Source of the DNA: Prevotellaceae bacterium
GTDB taxonomy: Bacteria; Bacteroidota; Bacteroidia; Bacteroidales; Paludibacteraceae
Assembly (NCBI GenBank): GCA_031270565.1
Contig: JAISXJ010000191.1
Span: forward strand, 1-28,222
Direction: 5' to 3'
DNA length: 28,222 nt
Shown here: piece after piece, positions 8,596 to 16,786 of the stretch
Position numbering within the stretch: position 1 is the stretch's first letter
How the letters are laid out: each line of letters opens with the position of its first letter
Program-made: the position numbers and the translations under genes
The notes under the pieces: model-generated
Database searches by the model: none
The model's input: the letters and a program-made list of their open reading frames with translations, nothing else
Told to the model about the DNA's origin: nothing

Positions 8596-9689
8596 CGTTT
8601 CAACCCTCCCGATTGTTTGGATTGTATTTGTATTCTATTGATATTCAGCGATAAGGAACCATCTTCATTTTTTATCAGAGAAAGCTTTGCGTTGTAATAA
8701 TGACCGCCTTTAGTCCGCAAATTCAGTTCTTTGGTTTCCTTGCCGTCAAGAAGATTTTTTACGTCCGTTGCTGACAGGTCTGAATATCTGATGTCGTTCT
8801 TTATGAGCAAGTCGATAAGCCTTTTTTCCGATTGTTCCTTTTGCATCCGGAAATAATTATCAGCAGCGTTATAAACCGGCTTTACTTCTTCTAAAGTATC
8901 AGCGTTTACGATGCTGATACGGTTATAGTATTCGTGTCCGTTTTGCAGCAAATTTTGGTTGATGGCTGAAAGTTTTGTTTCGTATCCTTTTTTTGCCTGT
9001 TCTTCCGCCCAATCTATTCCTTTTTGGTTATTTTCAATCGTAAAAGATTTACCTATACGGATTTCTCCGTTAATATCCTCTTGCAGTACTCGTACTTCAA
9101 GGAACGACGATATTATTTTACCAGGCGCATCAAGGTCAAAGTAAAGCAACTTATCTTTACCGTCGTTTATCGGATAAACGGTGGTAGCCATTTGCAGCAT
9201 TTTCGGGTCGTCGCCCGCGTCGTGATGAGAGCCGTAAATGTACATGCCTTTGCGCACATGGTCGTTAGCATGTTCGCCTGTTACGTTTGCATAAAGTTTA
9301 AGAGAGCTTTCTGTTCTGTCTCTGTCTTCCATAAAAACACCCTCTGCCGTTCCATTGCGAGACAGGTAATCTAACAGCTCGTAAACGTCTACCTTACCTC
9401 TGCCTTTTGAAAAAGCGTAACGCTCTTGTGTGCCGTCGGGATAGAAAGAAAAGTTACCATTTTTATATGCGGCGTAGTAAGCATCTCCCTCTCTTAACAT
9501 CCATCTCGGAATGGGTTCTTGTACTCCTTTATTCTCGACGCCGACGCAAAGATTTTTAGCATTAGCGAGAATGTCTGTAACTTGCGGCATTTGGTTTTTG
9601 TCTAATCCAGCGAAATATAAACCCTTATCAATCTCGCAGTAAAATTTGACTTCGTCGTTTTTTTCTTGTAAATATTGTTTTATCTCCAT
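8592..9689 (-). CDS. Mobile-element protein with DUF3945-like C-terminal domain
   Basis: This 365-residue protein of unknown function has no signal peptide or membrane segment. The last about 70 residues carry the tail domain that recurs in this operon: DLSATDVKNLLDGKETKELN, then G-x-Y-Y-N-A-K-L-S-L and K-N-E-D-G-S-L-S-L. The same element occurs in the ArdC-like, AbiEii-like and 9703-10569 proteins. The N-terminal 290 residues (EVKFYCEIDKGLYFAGLD at the start, a region rich in tyrosine near 70-90) match no family I know. Confidence 0.65.
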   Translation of the reverse strand: MEIKQYLQEKNDEVKFYCEIDKGLYFAGLDKNQMPQVTDILANAKNLCVGVENKGVQEPIPRWMLREGDAYYAAYKNGNFSFYPDGTQERYAFSKGRGKVDVYELLDYLSRNGTAEGVFMEDRDRTESSLKLYANVTGEHANDHVRKGMYIYGSHHDAGDDPKMLQMATTVYPINDGKDKLLYFDLDAPGKIISSFLEVRVLQEDINGEIRIGKSFTIENNQKGIDWAEEQAKKGYETKLSAINQNLLQNGHEYYNRISIVNADTLEEVKPVYNAADNYFRMQKEQSEKRLIDLLIKNDIRYSDLSATDVKNLLDGKETKELNLRTKGGHYYNAKLSLIKNEDGSLSLNINRIQIQSKQSGGLKR

Positions 9690-9702
9690 AATATTTGAGT
9701 AC

Positions 9703-10569
9703 TTAAAATTTTATTCCCTTTTTTATTTTTGGACCCTGCTCGGCTGGTCTGAACAAGGCCTGTGCGTTTTTACCGCCGATGCGCGACAGTTGCAGATGTC
9801 CGTGCGTAAAATATTTTTTGCCGCCTGCTTTTTGGGAAAAAGTCAGTTTAGATGTCTCCTTACCTTCAAGTAGTGATTTTTTGTTTACTTCTGACAGTTT
9901 GTTCCACTCAATGCCCGCTTTTTTGAGGTCGTTTTTAGGTACTTCGTCTTCCGAAAACAGTTTTTTGCCTTCTTTGTTTTCAAAGCAGGCTTTTTCATTG
10001 AGTTGTGTAACCCGCATGATTTCCTTTTGCAGGTCGTCGGTTTTAACGTTGATAAGCCGCTCGACGCTTTTAAGTTCGCCCTGAACGGCATTTTGGTAGA
10101 ACGTAACGCCGTACTCGTTATTATTCATCGGTTTTATATATACAGCATCTATTCCCTTTTGTGCCGATCCTTTTATCAAATTAAGTTTCAACTCGTTGTT
10201 AAAGGTAACGATGTTGTCTGTGTTAAGCAACAGGGGGGAATTTTTACCGCCCAACCAATTAAACAACTCCGGCGTAAGCGCTTCGTCCGGCTTCGAGAAG
10301 TCGGGATGTGCCGCGTTTCGTAAAAGGTCGTCATACATGTCTGTACGCCCGATAATATCGCGCATTGAATTTTGCAAATCCTGCTGTGAGTAGCACGGAT
10401 AAGTGCGATTATCAAGTAAACTTGTCAGTTCAATATACGGTTTATCTTCGGGCAAATTGAGTTTAAAATACTCGTCAGGCTCTTTTTTGCCAAAAAAAGC
10501 CCTGAATAGTTTTGTAAACGTTTCGAGCATATCAATATGCGCCTTTGTTATGTCATGTTCTTCCGCCAT
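9703..10569 (-). CDS. Hypothetical protein with diverged DUF3945-like tail
   Basis: This 288-residue protein begins MAEEHDITKAHIDMLETFTK. I do not recognise the N-terminal part. From about 215 it carries a diverged copy of the shared tail: KNDLKKAGIEWNKLS, KKSLLEGKETSKLTF, then H-G-H-L-Q-L-S-R. It ends in a basic tail (KIKKGIKF). It lies 13 bases upstream of the 8592-9689 gene in the same operon and has no membrane segment or signal peptide. Confidence 0.6.
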   Translation of the reverse strand: MAEEHDITKAHIDMLETFTKLFRAFFGKKEPDEYFKLNLPEDKPYIELTSLLDNRTYPCYSQQDLQNSMRDIIGRTDMYDDLLRNAAHPDFSKPDEALTPELFNWLGGKNSPLLLNTDNIVTFNNELKLNLIKGSAQKGIDAVYIKPMNNNEYGVTFYQNAVQGELKSVERLINVKTDDLQKEIMRVTQLNEKACFENKEGKKLFSEDEVPKNDLKKAGIEWNKLSEVNKKSLLEGKETSKLTFSQKAGGKKYFTHGHLQLSRIGGKNAQALFRPAEQGPKIKKGIKF

Positions 10570-10595
10570 AATATAAAATGCTATTTATTAATTAT

Positions 10596-11705
10596 TTATG
10601 TTTGCTTCATTTTGAAAACAGGTTTTTTATTGCTTATAACTTCTTTATTTTTAAGCACTTCGTTCCAATCTTTGCCGTTTTTCGGTTTCAAAACGTTTAC
10701 CTGGTTCTGAAATTGAGCGTTTTTAAGGAAGTTTTTAAGACTGATTTTTTCGCTTGGAAGTGTAAACTTTTTCCCATTAGTAACAAACTCTACTGCATCT
10801 TCGCGTTTGTTCTTTTGGCAAGACTGTCCTGCCTTAACACAGGCAAGCGTAATATCGAATATATGACCGCTCATATCGTTATCGTGGCAGCCAAATATCT
10901 TAACATTGTAGGGATACGCTTTGAAAACGTGTAGGAATTGCTCGGCGCACGGATAGCCGCCCGCCGACACGAATACGGAATTTTGTACATCAAGTTTACC
11001 CTTGTGGAGTTCGTAAAAACTCATAGCATCAATTGCGCTTTCAAAGAAATAGACCTTATCAACGTCCGCTTTATTAACCGAAAAGTCCGCTATCCACGCC
11101 GCATTAACTTTGTCGCCGCCTGCGGTAAAAGACTTAAACCCGCCACTGTTCCGCAATTCATAACCCCTTACGATGTTGTCCCTGTCAGGAATAGTAAATG
11201 GAAACGCTATATTTTTATATCCGTCATTGAGGCCTTGGATTATGCGAATAAAAGGCAGGAAGTCAGCGACCGTCTTACCGTCCAACTTTCTTTCGTCTGT
11301 GAGATATGACAAGTCTGCAACAGTAGGATTATATACCTTATAATCATGCTCGTTAAAAATTTTTTGTGGTTGTACTGTCCTTTCCAGATACTTTGTATTG
11401 TCGTAAGCCACTCCTGCAAAACCCGACAGAACGATGTTTAAGCCGTCAATTTCATTGCGTCCACTATTGGGGAAGCGGTTTAGGTTGTTTTTGACAAAAT
11501 CAATGACGCTTCCATGTTCGCCGTTACCAACGTTCCAATACAACTGTGTACTTGGCGTTGTAGGATTTTTGATAAGAATTTTATCCCCTGCTGCATCTTG
11601 CAGAACAGGGCGCGACTTCGTAAAACCTTTTGCGGGCTTATAACCTAAACTTTCAGCAACCTGCAAAATTGAAACGCTGTCTTTATATTCTCTGAATGTT
11701 GCCAT
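10596..11705 (-). CDS. Toprim primase-like protein
   Basis: This 369-residue protein has a C-terminal Toprim domain: strand and glutamate VYFFESAIDAMSFYE with E222, SAGGYP at 247-252, and the metal-binding D-x-D in GCHDNDMSGH (D275, D277). The N-terminal part has YWNVGNGEHGSVIDF at 56-70, like the region after the zinc finger of DnaG-type primases, but the CHC2 cysteines are missing. Primases of this sort help convert transferred single strands to duplex DNA. The ATG at 11705 lies inside the 11692-11948 direct repeat. In the other repeat copy the same triplet is changed, which shows that this gene once followed ardC directly. Confidence 0.75.
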   Translation of the reverse strand: MATFREYKDSVSILQVAESLGYKPAKGFTKSRPVLQDAAGDKILIKNPTTPSTQLYWNVGNGEHGSVIDFVKNNLNRFPNSGRNEIDGLNIVLSGFAGVAYDNTKYLERTVQPQKIFNEHDYKVYNPTVADLSYLTDERKLDGKTVADFLPFIRIIQGLNDGYKNIAFPFTIPDRDNIVRGYELRNSGGFKSFTAGGDKVNAAWIADFSVNKADVDKVYFFESAIDAMSFYELHKGKLDVQNSVFVSAGGYPCAEQFLHVFKAYPYNVKIFGCHDNDMSGHIFDITLACVKAGQSCQKNKREDAVEFVTNGKKFTLPSEKISLKNFLKNAQFQNQVNVLKPKNGKDWNEVLKNKEVISNKKPVFKMKQT

Positions 11706-11948
11706 GTTTCAAATTTTCAATGTATTCTTTTATTTCTGTTCAACCTGTTTTATCAAGATAGTCACACGATTATCCGTGTTCCGGTGTAGGGAAAGGGCGG
11801 CATAAAGACAGTCTCCTTTTTGATTTTTCAGGAACAGCGTTTTGGTTTCTTTTCCCGACAGCAGATTTTTCATATCCGTTGCCGACAGGTCGGAAAGTTT
11901 CAATCCCAAAAGTTTAAGTTCGTTTATTGGAATTTCGTCCTTCACAAA
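11692..11948. repeat. Direct repeat copy 1 (primase start + DUF3945-like tail)
   Basis: This repeat aligns without gaps to 13783-14039 (constant offset of 2091 bases), with about 16 differences counted by eye. It holds the first codons of the primase gene, the short spacer and the 3' end of the AbiEii-fusion gene. Similarity fades at about 11948. Confidence 0.9.
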
Positions 11949-12923
11949 CTGCGTCTGTCCTACTAATGTCATTCCGGGTTTTTCGCTGTTTGCATGTTCA
12001 AACGACTGCCTTAACAGTTCCGTCTGTTCCCGGCACTTTTGGGGATTGTTATTTTTCAATTCCCGGATGTTAATCAACTTCCAGCGAATGGCGGGATACA
12101 TGCTGTAATCCACCGTGTCCCAAACCGGCTCACCTTTGCTGAAAGCAATCAGAAATTCTCTGTCTTTTTCCGTCAGTGACCCGTTGACTTCAAAAATCAG
12201 CCGCTCCCGCGTTTCCTGAAATTCTTCATACGAAAAGGGCTGATCGGCCATTCCGATGAACTGGCTTTCAAATACTTCCTGCTGTTCAATCCTTTGGGGA
12301 TTCAGCAATTCATGAAAGGGACGCTTGCCTCCTGACAGAAAAAACAGGAATCCGGTTTTTATCTCATCGGTATAGCCCGTTTCGTTAAACATGTTTCGCA
12401 CATCAAACAGGTCGCGCGGATGCTGACGGTCCAGTGCAGCGTTTATTTTACCTCCCCACAACTGCCCCGGTGAAACGGTTTGGATTTTGCAAAAGGTGTC
12501 AAAACTTTTTTGAGCTTTAAGGCATAAATTTCGTATGTCCGGTTGAGTTATCAGCCCTCTGTTGATTTGGTTTACTTCAACTTTTACCTGAATATCGTAC
12601 CTATTCCATACCGAGCAAAACAGTTTGAGTTCTTTTGACGCCCTTTGTTGATCCTTAAAGCGGATATGTGGCTTTTGTTTCCTTATACGATTTTTTATCG
12701 TTTCCAGAGATTTGCGGATGTTTTCTAAATCAGTATTCCTGTCGCTGCTGAAAGGAATATAAGTCAGGTCAATATCGACTGAAAACCGCGGCATGTCCAA
12801 ATGAAAGAGGTTGATTGCCGTCCCGCCGTGCAAAGCAAAAACTTTTTCTTCTGCAATAATCGGCAGGATGTCCAGCAGTAATGCCACCTGTGCTTTGTAA
12901 TTATCAGCAGAAGTCTTTATCAT
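11730..12923 (-). CDS. abiEii: AbiEii-type toxin fused to DUF3945-like tail
   Basis: This is a nucleotidyltransferase-type toxin of the AbiE type IV system, 397 residues long. The motif LHGGTAINLF at 31-40 and the metal-binding pair in FSVDIDL (D50, D52) are the marks of the family. It ends with about 70 residues nearly identical to the C-terminus of the neighbouring ArdC protein (LSATDMKNLLSGKETKTLFL and L-S-L-H-R-N-T-D-N). AbiEii proteins of about 300 residues normally lack such a tail. The ATG at 12923 overlaps the end of abiEi by 20 bases, and the longer frame from 13007 is not needed. A single base change gives a stop 8 codons earlier than in ArdC. Toxicity is inferred from the family. 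Confidence 0.85.
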   Translation of the reverse strand: MIKTSADNYKAQVALLLDILPIIAEEKVFALHGGTAINLFHLDMPRFSVDIDLTYIPFSSDRNTDLENIRKSLETIKNRIRKQKPHIRFKDQQRASKELKLFCSVWNRYDIQVKVEVNQINRGLITQPDIRNLCLKAQKSFDTFCKIQTVSPGQLWGGKINAALDRQHPRDLFDVRNMFNETGYTDEIKTGFLFFLSGGKRPFHELLNPQRIEQQEVFESQFIGMADQPFSYEEFQETRERLIFEVNGSLTEKDREFLIAFSKGEPVWDTVDYSMYPAIRWKLINIRELKNNNPQKCREQTELLRQSFEHANSEKPGMTLVGQTQFVKDEIPINELKLLGLKLSDLSATDMKNLLSGKETKTLFLKNQKGDCLYAALSLHRNTDNRVTILIKQVEQK

Positions 12924-13698
12924 CTTCAACAAGTGTTTCAGGTAAAACCAGTTGGTATTTTGGAACAAACACACCGGATTCTTCACCGGCCAGGCTGCGC
13001 GTGCCACTGCCCAGGTCTATTCTGCCGGCATCTACATCCCCATACCAGGCATGCCCGGCTTTTTCGGCAAAATAAAGGAACAGACGCTTTACCTTTACAG
13101 ACTTACACTGTCCAAGCAACATTTGTACCTGATCCGGACGAAATGTAAATACACCTTCCATTAATTCGTAAGCCTCCTGCAAGGGAAACCGATGCGGGCA
13201 CAGCGACAGACATTCCATTATGGCCCTGGCTGCGTCGGATATTTTAACCGTCAGTTCGCCATCCTGATAATCCAGCAGGCCCGCTGTGTCATCCCTAAAA
13301 AGAGAACTGCCATATATGCGCATTTCCATATCCCACCGGGTACTGGTAAACCATGCCGGAAGGTATGATTTATTTTCGACGAACAGCGTGATTATGGGAA
13401 AACCCATCGGCAGGTAATGGGCACGACCGGCCCATTCCAGAGCCGAACGTCCACCCACGTGTATATCCGAGCCGGCCTGTTGTTGGAGGGCAGCTATTGC
13501 ACCGGTCAGAGAGGGGCGATCGCCCGCTTTCATCATGGCGCCTATCCCGACGGTTTTCAGCCAGCCGCTTTTTCTGTAACGCTGTTGCAATTCATAGGGA
13601 TATCCCTGCGACACCAGCCATGAAGAAAGCATCACAAGACTTCGTGGCGTAGTCAGCGCCAGACGCTGCAATTTTGTCATATTATTTTCGATTTTCAT
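12904..13698 (-). CDS. abiEi: AbiEi-type antitoxin / transcriptional regulator
   Basis: This 264-residue protein has an N-terminal winged-helix region (about 8-55, including TPRSLVMLSSWLVSQGYPYE and RYRKSGWLKTVG) and a C-terminal antitoxin domain with GRSALEWAGRAHYL near 103-116. This is the plan of AbiEi, which represses its own operon and counters AbiEii. The ATG at 13698 is chosen because a strong Bacteroides-type promoter lies just upstream; ATG 13680 is an alternative. The gene is visibly more GC-rich than its neighbours, in keeping with a foreign origin. It forms an operon with abiEii. Confidence 0.8.
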   Translation of the reverse strand: MKIENNMTKLQRLALTTPRSLVMLSSWLVSQGYPYELQQRYRKSGWLKTVGIGAMMKAGDRPSLTGAIAALQQQAGSDIHVGGRSALEWAGRAHYLPMGFPIITLFVENKSYLPAWFTSTRWDMEMRIYGSSLFRDDTAGLLDYQDGELTVKISDAARAIMECLSLCPHRFPLQEAYELMEGVFTFRPDQVQMLLGQCKSVKVKRLFLYFAEKAGHAWYGDVDAGRIDLGSGTRSLAGEESGVFVPKYQLVLPETLVEDDKDFC

Positions 13699-13720
13699 AC
13701 CTACAATATAAATATACCTG

Positions 13721-13752
13721 CAAAGATAAAGATTATTTGTCATTTCTGCAAA
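13721..13752 (-). promoter_or_regulatory. abiE promoter (Bacteroides type)
   Basis: On the minus strand TTTG (13749-13752), 20 bases, then TATCTTTG (13721-13728) match the consensus at both boxes with ideal spacing. It lies between the inserted repeat and abiEi, so the toxin-antitoxin pair can be transcribed on its own. Confidence 0.75.
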
Positions 13753-13782
13753 TTCTTTATTCAAATACAACAAATCCCGTCC

Positions 13783-14039
13783 CTGAATGTTGCCCTGTTT
13801 CAAATTTTCAATGTATTCTTTTGTTTCTGTTCAACCTGTTTTATTAAGATATTCACACTATTATCCGTGTTCCGGTGCAGGGAAAGGGCGGCATAAATAC
13901 GGTCTCCTTTTTGATTTTTCAGGAACAGCGTTTTGGTTTCTTTTCCCGACAGCAGATTTTTCATATCCGTTGCCGACAGGCCGGAAAGTTTCAATCCCAA
14001 AAGTTTAAGTTCGTTTTTCGGAATATCATCCTTTGTAAA
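13783..14039. repeat. Direct repeat copy 2 (ardC 3' end)
   Basis: This copy pairs with 11692-11948. It contains the ArdC tail codons and the relic of the primase start, in which the ATG complement reads cct in place of cat. The two copies bracket the AbiE genes. Confidence 0.9.
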
Positions 14040-15101
14040 CGGTTTGCTATCCGCTGTTTTAACAATCGACTTATTATCACCCGTTAACTCTTTTCCTTTT
14101 GTCATACTTACTTCTCCGGCCTCCATAACTTTCGCCACTTCCTGTTCTACTACCTTGTTAATCATGTCGGATGCTTTATGAACATCAGACAAAACCGTAA
14201 GGATAAATTTTGGTTCCTGTTGCAATGCATCGAGCCAGGATTTCAGGTACTGCGCGTTTTCTTCGCGTATAGATGTTGAAATACCCAAATTTGCGGATGA
14301 CAGCGCGGCAGTCAGTTCTGCAACAAGTTCTTCTTTTGCGTACTTTTCATCCCCGAAAAACAGGCCATGTTCGCGGTTAAGACGGCTTTCTGTGCCTGTC
14401 GAATGTCCCATTTCATGCAAAAGCGTCGAATAAAAACTTTCGCCGTCTTTGAATTGCGTTTTCAGCGGAACAGTAATATCGTCCGTCATGGGACGGTAAA
14501 ACGCCCTGTTACTCTCCTGCACATGAACAGGACAGAGCCATGATTTGTTTTTCAACATATTGTCTATGCCGGCAGACTTAAACATGCCGTTTTCGTCGTT
14601 AAGTTTCGGAATATCGAACTTTGCCTGAATTTTTTCCCAAACATCAGGCTTTTCTTCGGGGATAGTTGTTTGCTGTACATTAAAAACAATATATTCCTGC
14701 AAAACAAACCGTTCCTTGTACAGCGCCTTATCCTCTTTGGATAGTTTATTGTATTCTTCGGGCTTAATGTGATGTTCCGGATCGTCCTTTTCGTAATAAT
14801 ACTTACCCCAATAAGCAATAGGAAAACCCTTTTCACCCTTTTTCGCGTATGAGCCTAATTCGGTTGCCTGCTTAAAAGTAAGGTAGGCGGGTACTTTGTA
14901 GCCATGTTTTTCCGTATGGAAAAACAGCATCAAGTCGTTAAGTCCGTTGTACGGTCGTCCTGTAATAGCGTTCATCGGCTGTCCCTGTGCATGAGCAATC
15001 CATGGTTTTTTCCAATCTTTGCTCACGGTTTGTATTTTTCCAATCATCAGTTCGGCGAACACCTCAAGTGCCTTGCTGTTTCGAGCGTTGTTTGTTGCCA
15101 T
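13800..15101 (-). CDS. ardC: ArdC-like antirestriction protein with DUF3945-like tail
   Basis: This protein has 433 residues. The N-terminal part (about 10-145; KPWIAHAQGQPMNAITGRPY, then YNGLNDLML) is the single-strand DNA-binding domain of ArdC proteins, followed by a metallopeptidase domain with the zinc motif HEMGH at 229-233 and a third ligand candidate E258 in EELVAE. ArdC proteins protect incoming single-stranded plasmid DNA from host restriction. Residues from about 360 form the extra tail (LSATDMKNLLSGKETKTLFL) shared with AbiEii and others. It begins 12 bases after the small upstream gene and was probably once followed directly by the primase gene. Confidence 0.85.
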   Translation of the reverse strand: MATNNARNSKALEVFAELMIGKIQTVSKDWKKPWIAHAQGQPMNAITGRPYNGLNDLMLFFHTEKHGYKVPAYLTFKQATELGSYAKKGEKGFPIAYWGKYYYEKDDPEHHIKPEEYNKLSKEDKALYKERFVLQEYIVFNVQQTTIPEEKPDVWEKIQAKFDIPKLNDENGMFKSAGIDNMLKNKSWLCPVHVQESNRAFYRPMTDDITVPLKTQFKDGESFYSTLLHEMGHSTGTESRLNREHGLFFGDEKYAKEELVAELTAALSSANLGISTSIREENAQYLKSWLDALQQEPKFILTVLSDVHKASDMINKVVEQEVAKVMEAGEVSMTKGKELTGDNKSIVKTADSKPFTKDDIPKNELKLLGLKLSGLSATDMKNLLSGKETKTLFLKNQKGDRIYAALSLHRNTDNSVNILIKQVEQKQKNTLKI

Positions 15102-15113
15102 AGCCGTACAATT

Positions 15114-15350
15114 TTAAAGAACAGGTAAACATTCTTCAGCAGTTGCCATGTCGCCTAACGTTTTTTCGTGATTTTCAAGCCACGCTTCGGCGGTTGTATC
15201 GTTTTCCGGGAATCCGTAAAACGTCATTGTGCCACTGTATAGCGCGGCGAGTTCTTCATCCTGACTTTTTACAAAAGTAAGATAACCGATTTCTTTTTTG
15301 TGCAGTTTCTCGCACAATTCCTCATAAGAGAGATTTTTTAAATTTTCCAT
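15114..15350 (-). CDS. Small acidic hypothetical protein
   Basis: This 78-residue protein starts MENLKNLSYEELCEKLHKKE and is rich in glutamate. I do not recognise its family. It lies between two real genes of the operon with gaps of 12 and 30 bases and in the same direction, and its composition is ordinary for a soluble cytoplasmic protein. The ending is ATAEECLPVL. Confidence 0.6.
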   Translation of the reverse strand: MENLKNLSYEELCEKLHKKEIGYLTFVKSQDEELAALYSGTMTFYGFPENDTTAEAWLENHEKTLGDMATAEECLPVL

Positions 15351-15380
15351 TGCGTAAAGTATTAATAATGAATAAATAAG

Positions 15381-16721
15381 TTAAATTTTCATTCCTGCAG
15401 ATGCCTTTTGTTGTCGGCTAAACGCTAAAAATTCCCCTCTGTTACGGTCGGTTTGGATGTACGCCGTAACGCCGGGATTATGATAGTCAAAGAAAAACTT
15501 TTGCCGCTCGTCAAACGCCGCACGTGCGGAGTTCGACAAGTCGTTCTTATCAAGATTATTGCGCGACAGGAATTTGTCGCGTTCCAACTTGTTAGTCGTT
15601 TGTTTTTCAAGTATTTCACCGGCTTTTTCGCCCGCCGTATACAAGGCGCGCAACTTGTTCGTATCGTCTTTAAGTTCTACGCCTCGAACGTGGTTAAGAT
15701 CAATTTTTGCCGATATGGTTTCACCTGTGCGCGGGTCGGCAATATGGATGGATTGACCGTTCATAAGACGCTGTTTTTCATCGTCTTTCAGTTCGTAACC
15801 ACGTATAACATCGGGTACGACATTCTCTTTTTGCGCCCTTACGAGATCGTTTGTCTCTTTATCCAACTGAACAAGAAACATCTTGCCGCCAATCTCGGAA
15901 GATACGAGTTCGCCACGTTTCAGTTTTTCAATCTGGTCGGGCTGCAGTGCAATGTCGTTGTTCATTTCATTTTTAACAGGATATACCTCTAACGACACGG
16001 TTTTATCTTCGTTGCGTTTAAGTCCCAACTTGCCATTTACACCGTTGCCGTCGTTCAAGTCTATCAGGTCTGTTTTGTAACCATCCAAAAGACGTTGAAT
16101 ATCAGCATCTTTAAGATTGTATTTTCTGATGTCGTCGGGGTTAAGGTCGGTTTTGACAAAGAATGAGCCTGCATAACGTATTTGCTGCTGTTCGCCGTCG
16201 TAAGAAAATTTACGGTCATTGAGCAAGTCAAGTCTGATGTTGTATTGCCGTCCTGTTTCGTCCTGTACCTTTATGGATTTACCCGTAAGAAGTCGCTCGC
16301 GGTCGCGAACGTCAATATCAAACGGCAGTTTGATGTTCACCGTCCTGGCGCGTAGAATTTCATTCGTTTCTCTGTCAAGTTGTAATATATGACGATGACC
16401 GTCAATGTTTTTGTTAATAAGTTTACCCGTGTACAATTTAATCTGTTCGTCTGCTGTCAGGTTGTAGTCGTTCTTCAAACTTTTTCTAACCGGGACAACA
16501 TTTGCCGACACGGAGTTGTCGGCATTTCGTTGTAAAAGTAGTTTTCCGTCCACGATATAACGCTTGCCGTTATGATAAAAGTCAAAGCGTAAAATATCGG
16601 TACGCCGACCGGTTAAAATCTTCGTAAGATTCAGGTTATCAAGTTTTAATAACCTGTTCTTTGTTAAGCCTATAGTGCTTAAATAATCGAATGGAACTTC
16701 ATTCATCGAAAAATTTTCCAT
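15381..16721 (-). CDS. DUF4099/DUF3945-like repeat protein
   Basis: This 446-residue protein starts MENFSMNEVPFDYLSTIGLT, as DUF4099 proteins of Bacteroidetes elements do. It contains the shared small domain several times. By eye the order is a-b-c, then a-b-c again: a at about 30-80 (LTGRRTDILRFDF, L-L-L-Q-R-N-A-D-N-S-V) and 205-252 (LLDGYKTDLIDL, L-K-R-N-E-D-K-T-V); b with LYTGKL near 95 and LKRGEL near 268; c with LLTGKS near 143 and LMNGQS near 314. Function is unknown. It is the first gene of the minus-strand operon and faces the M23 gene across a shared promoter region. Confidence 0.7.
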   Translation of the reverse strand: MENFSMNEVPFDYLSTIGLTKNRLLKLDNLNLTKILTGRRTDILRFDFYHNGKRYIVDGKLLLQRNADNSVSANVVPVRKSLKNDYNLTADEQIKLYTGKLINKNIDGHRHILQLDRETNEILRARTVNIKLPFDIDVRDRERLLTGKSIKVQDETGRQYNIRLDLLNDRKFSYDGEQQQIRYAGSFFVKTDLNPDDIRKYNLKDADIQRLLDGYKTDLIDLNDGNGVNGKLGLKRNEDKTVSLEVYPVKNEMNNDIALQPDQIEKLKRGELVSSEIGGKMFLVQLDKETNDLVRAQKENVVPDVIRGYELKDDEKQRLMNGQSIHIADPRTGETISAKIDLNHVRGVELKDDTNKLRALYTAGEKAGEILEKQTTNKLERDKFLSRNNLDKNDLSNSARAAFDERQKFFFDYHNPGVTAYIQTDRNRGEFLAFSRQQKASAGMKI

Positions 16722-16750
16722 GAAAATTTGTTTTATAATGAAATTATCAA

Positions 16751-16769
16751 TAACTTTACGGCAAAGTTA
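16751..16769. promoter_or_regulatory. Divergent promoter region with inverted repeat
   Basis: An inverted repeat with 7-base arms (taacttt / aaagtta, 5-base spacer) overlaps the minus-strand -7 box TAACTTTG (16762-16769), 40 bases before the operon's first ATG. For the plus strand, TATATTTG at 16775-16782 ends 4 bases before the M23 ATG. The -33 boxes are weak on both strands. The repeat could be an operator that serves both directions. Confidence 0.45.
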
Positions 16770-16786
16770 CAATATATATTTGAAAT

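Noticed and set aside
15453..15992. 179-codon plus-strand frame
   Set aside because: It lies wholly inside the minus-strand repeat-protein gene. The repeats there prove the minus strand is the coding one.
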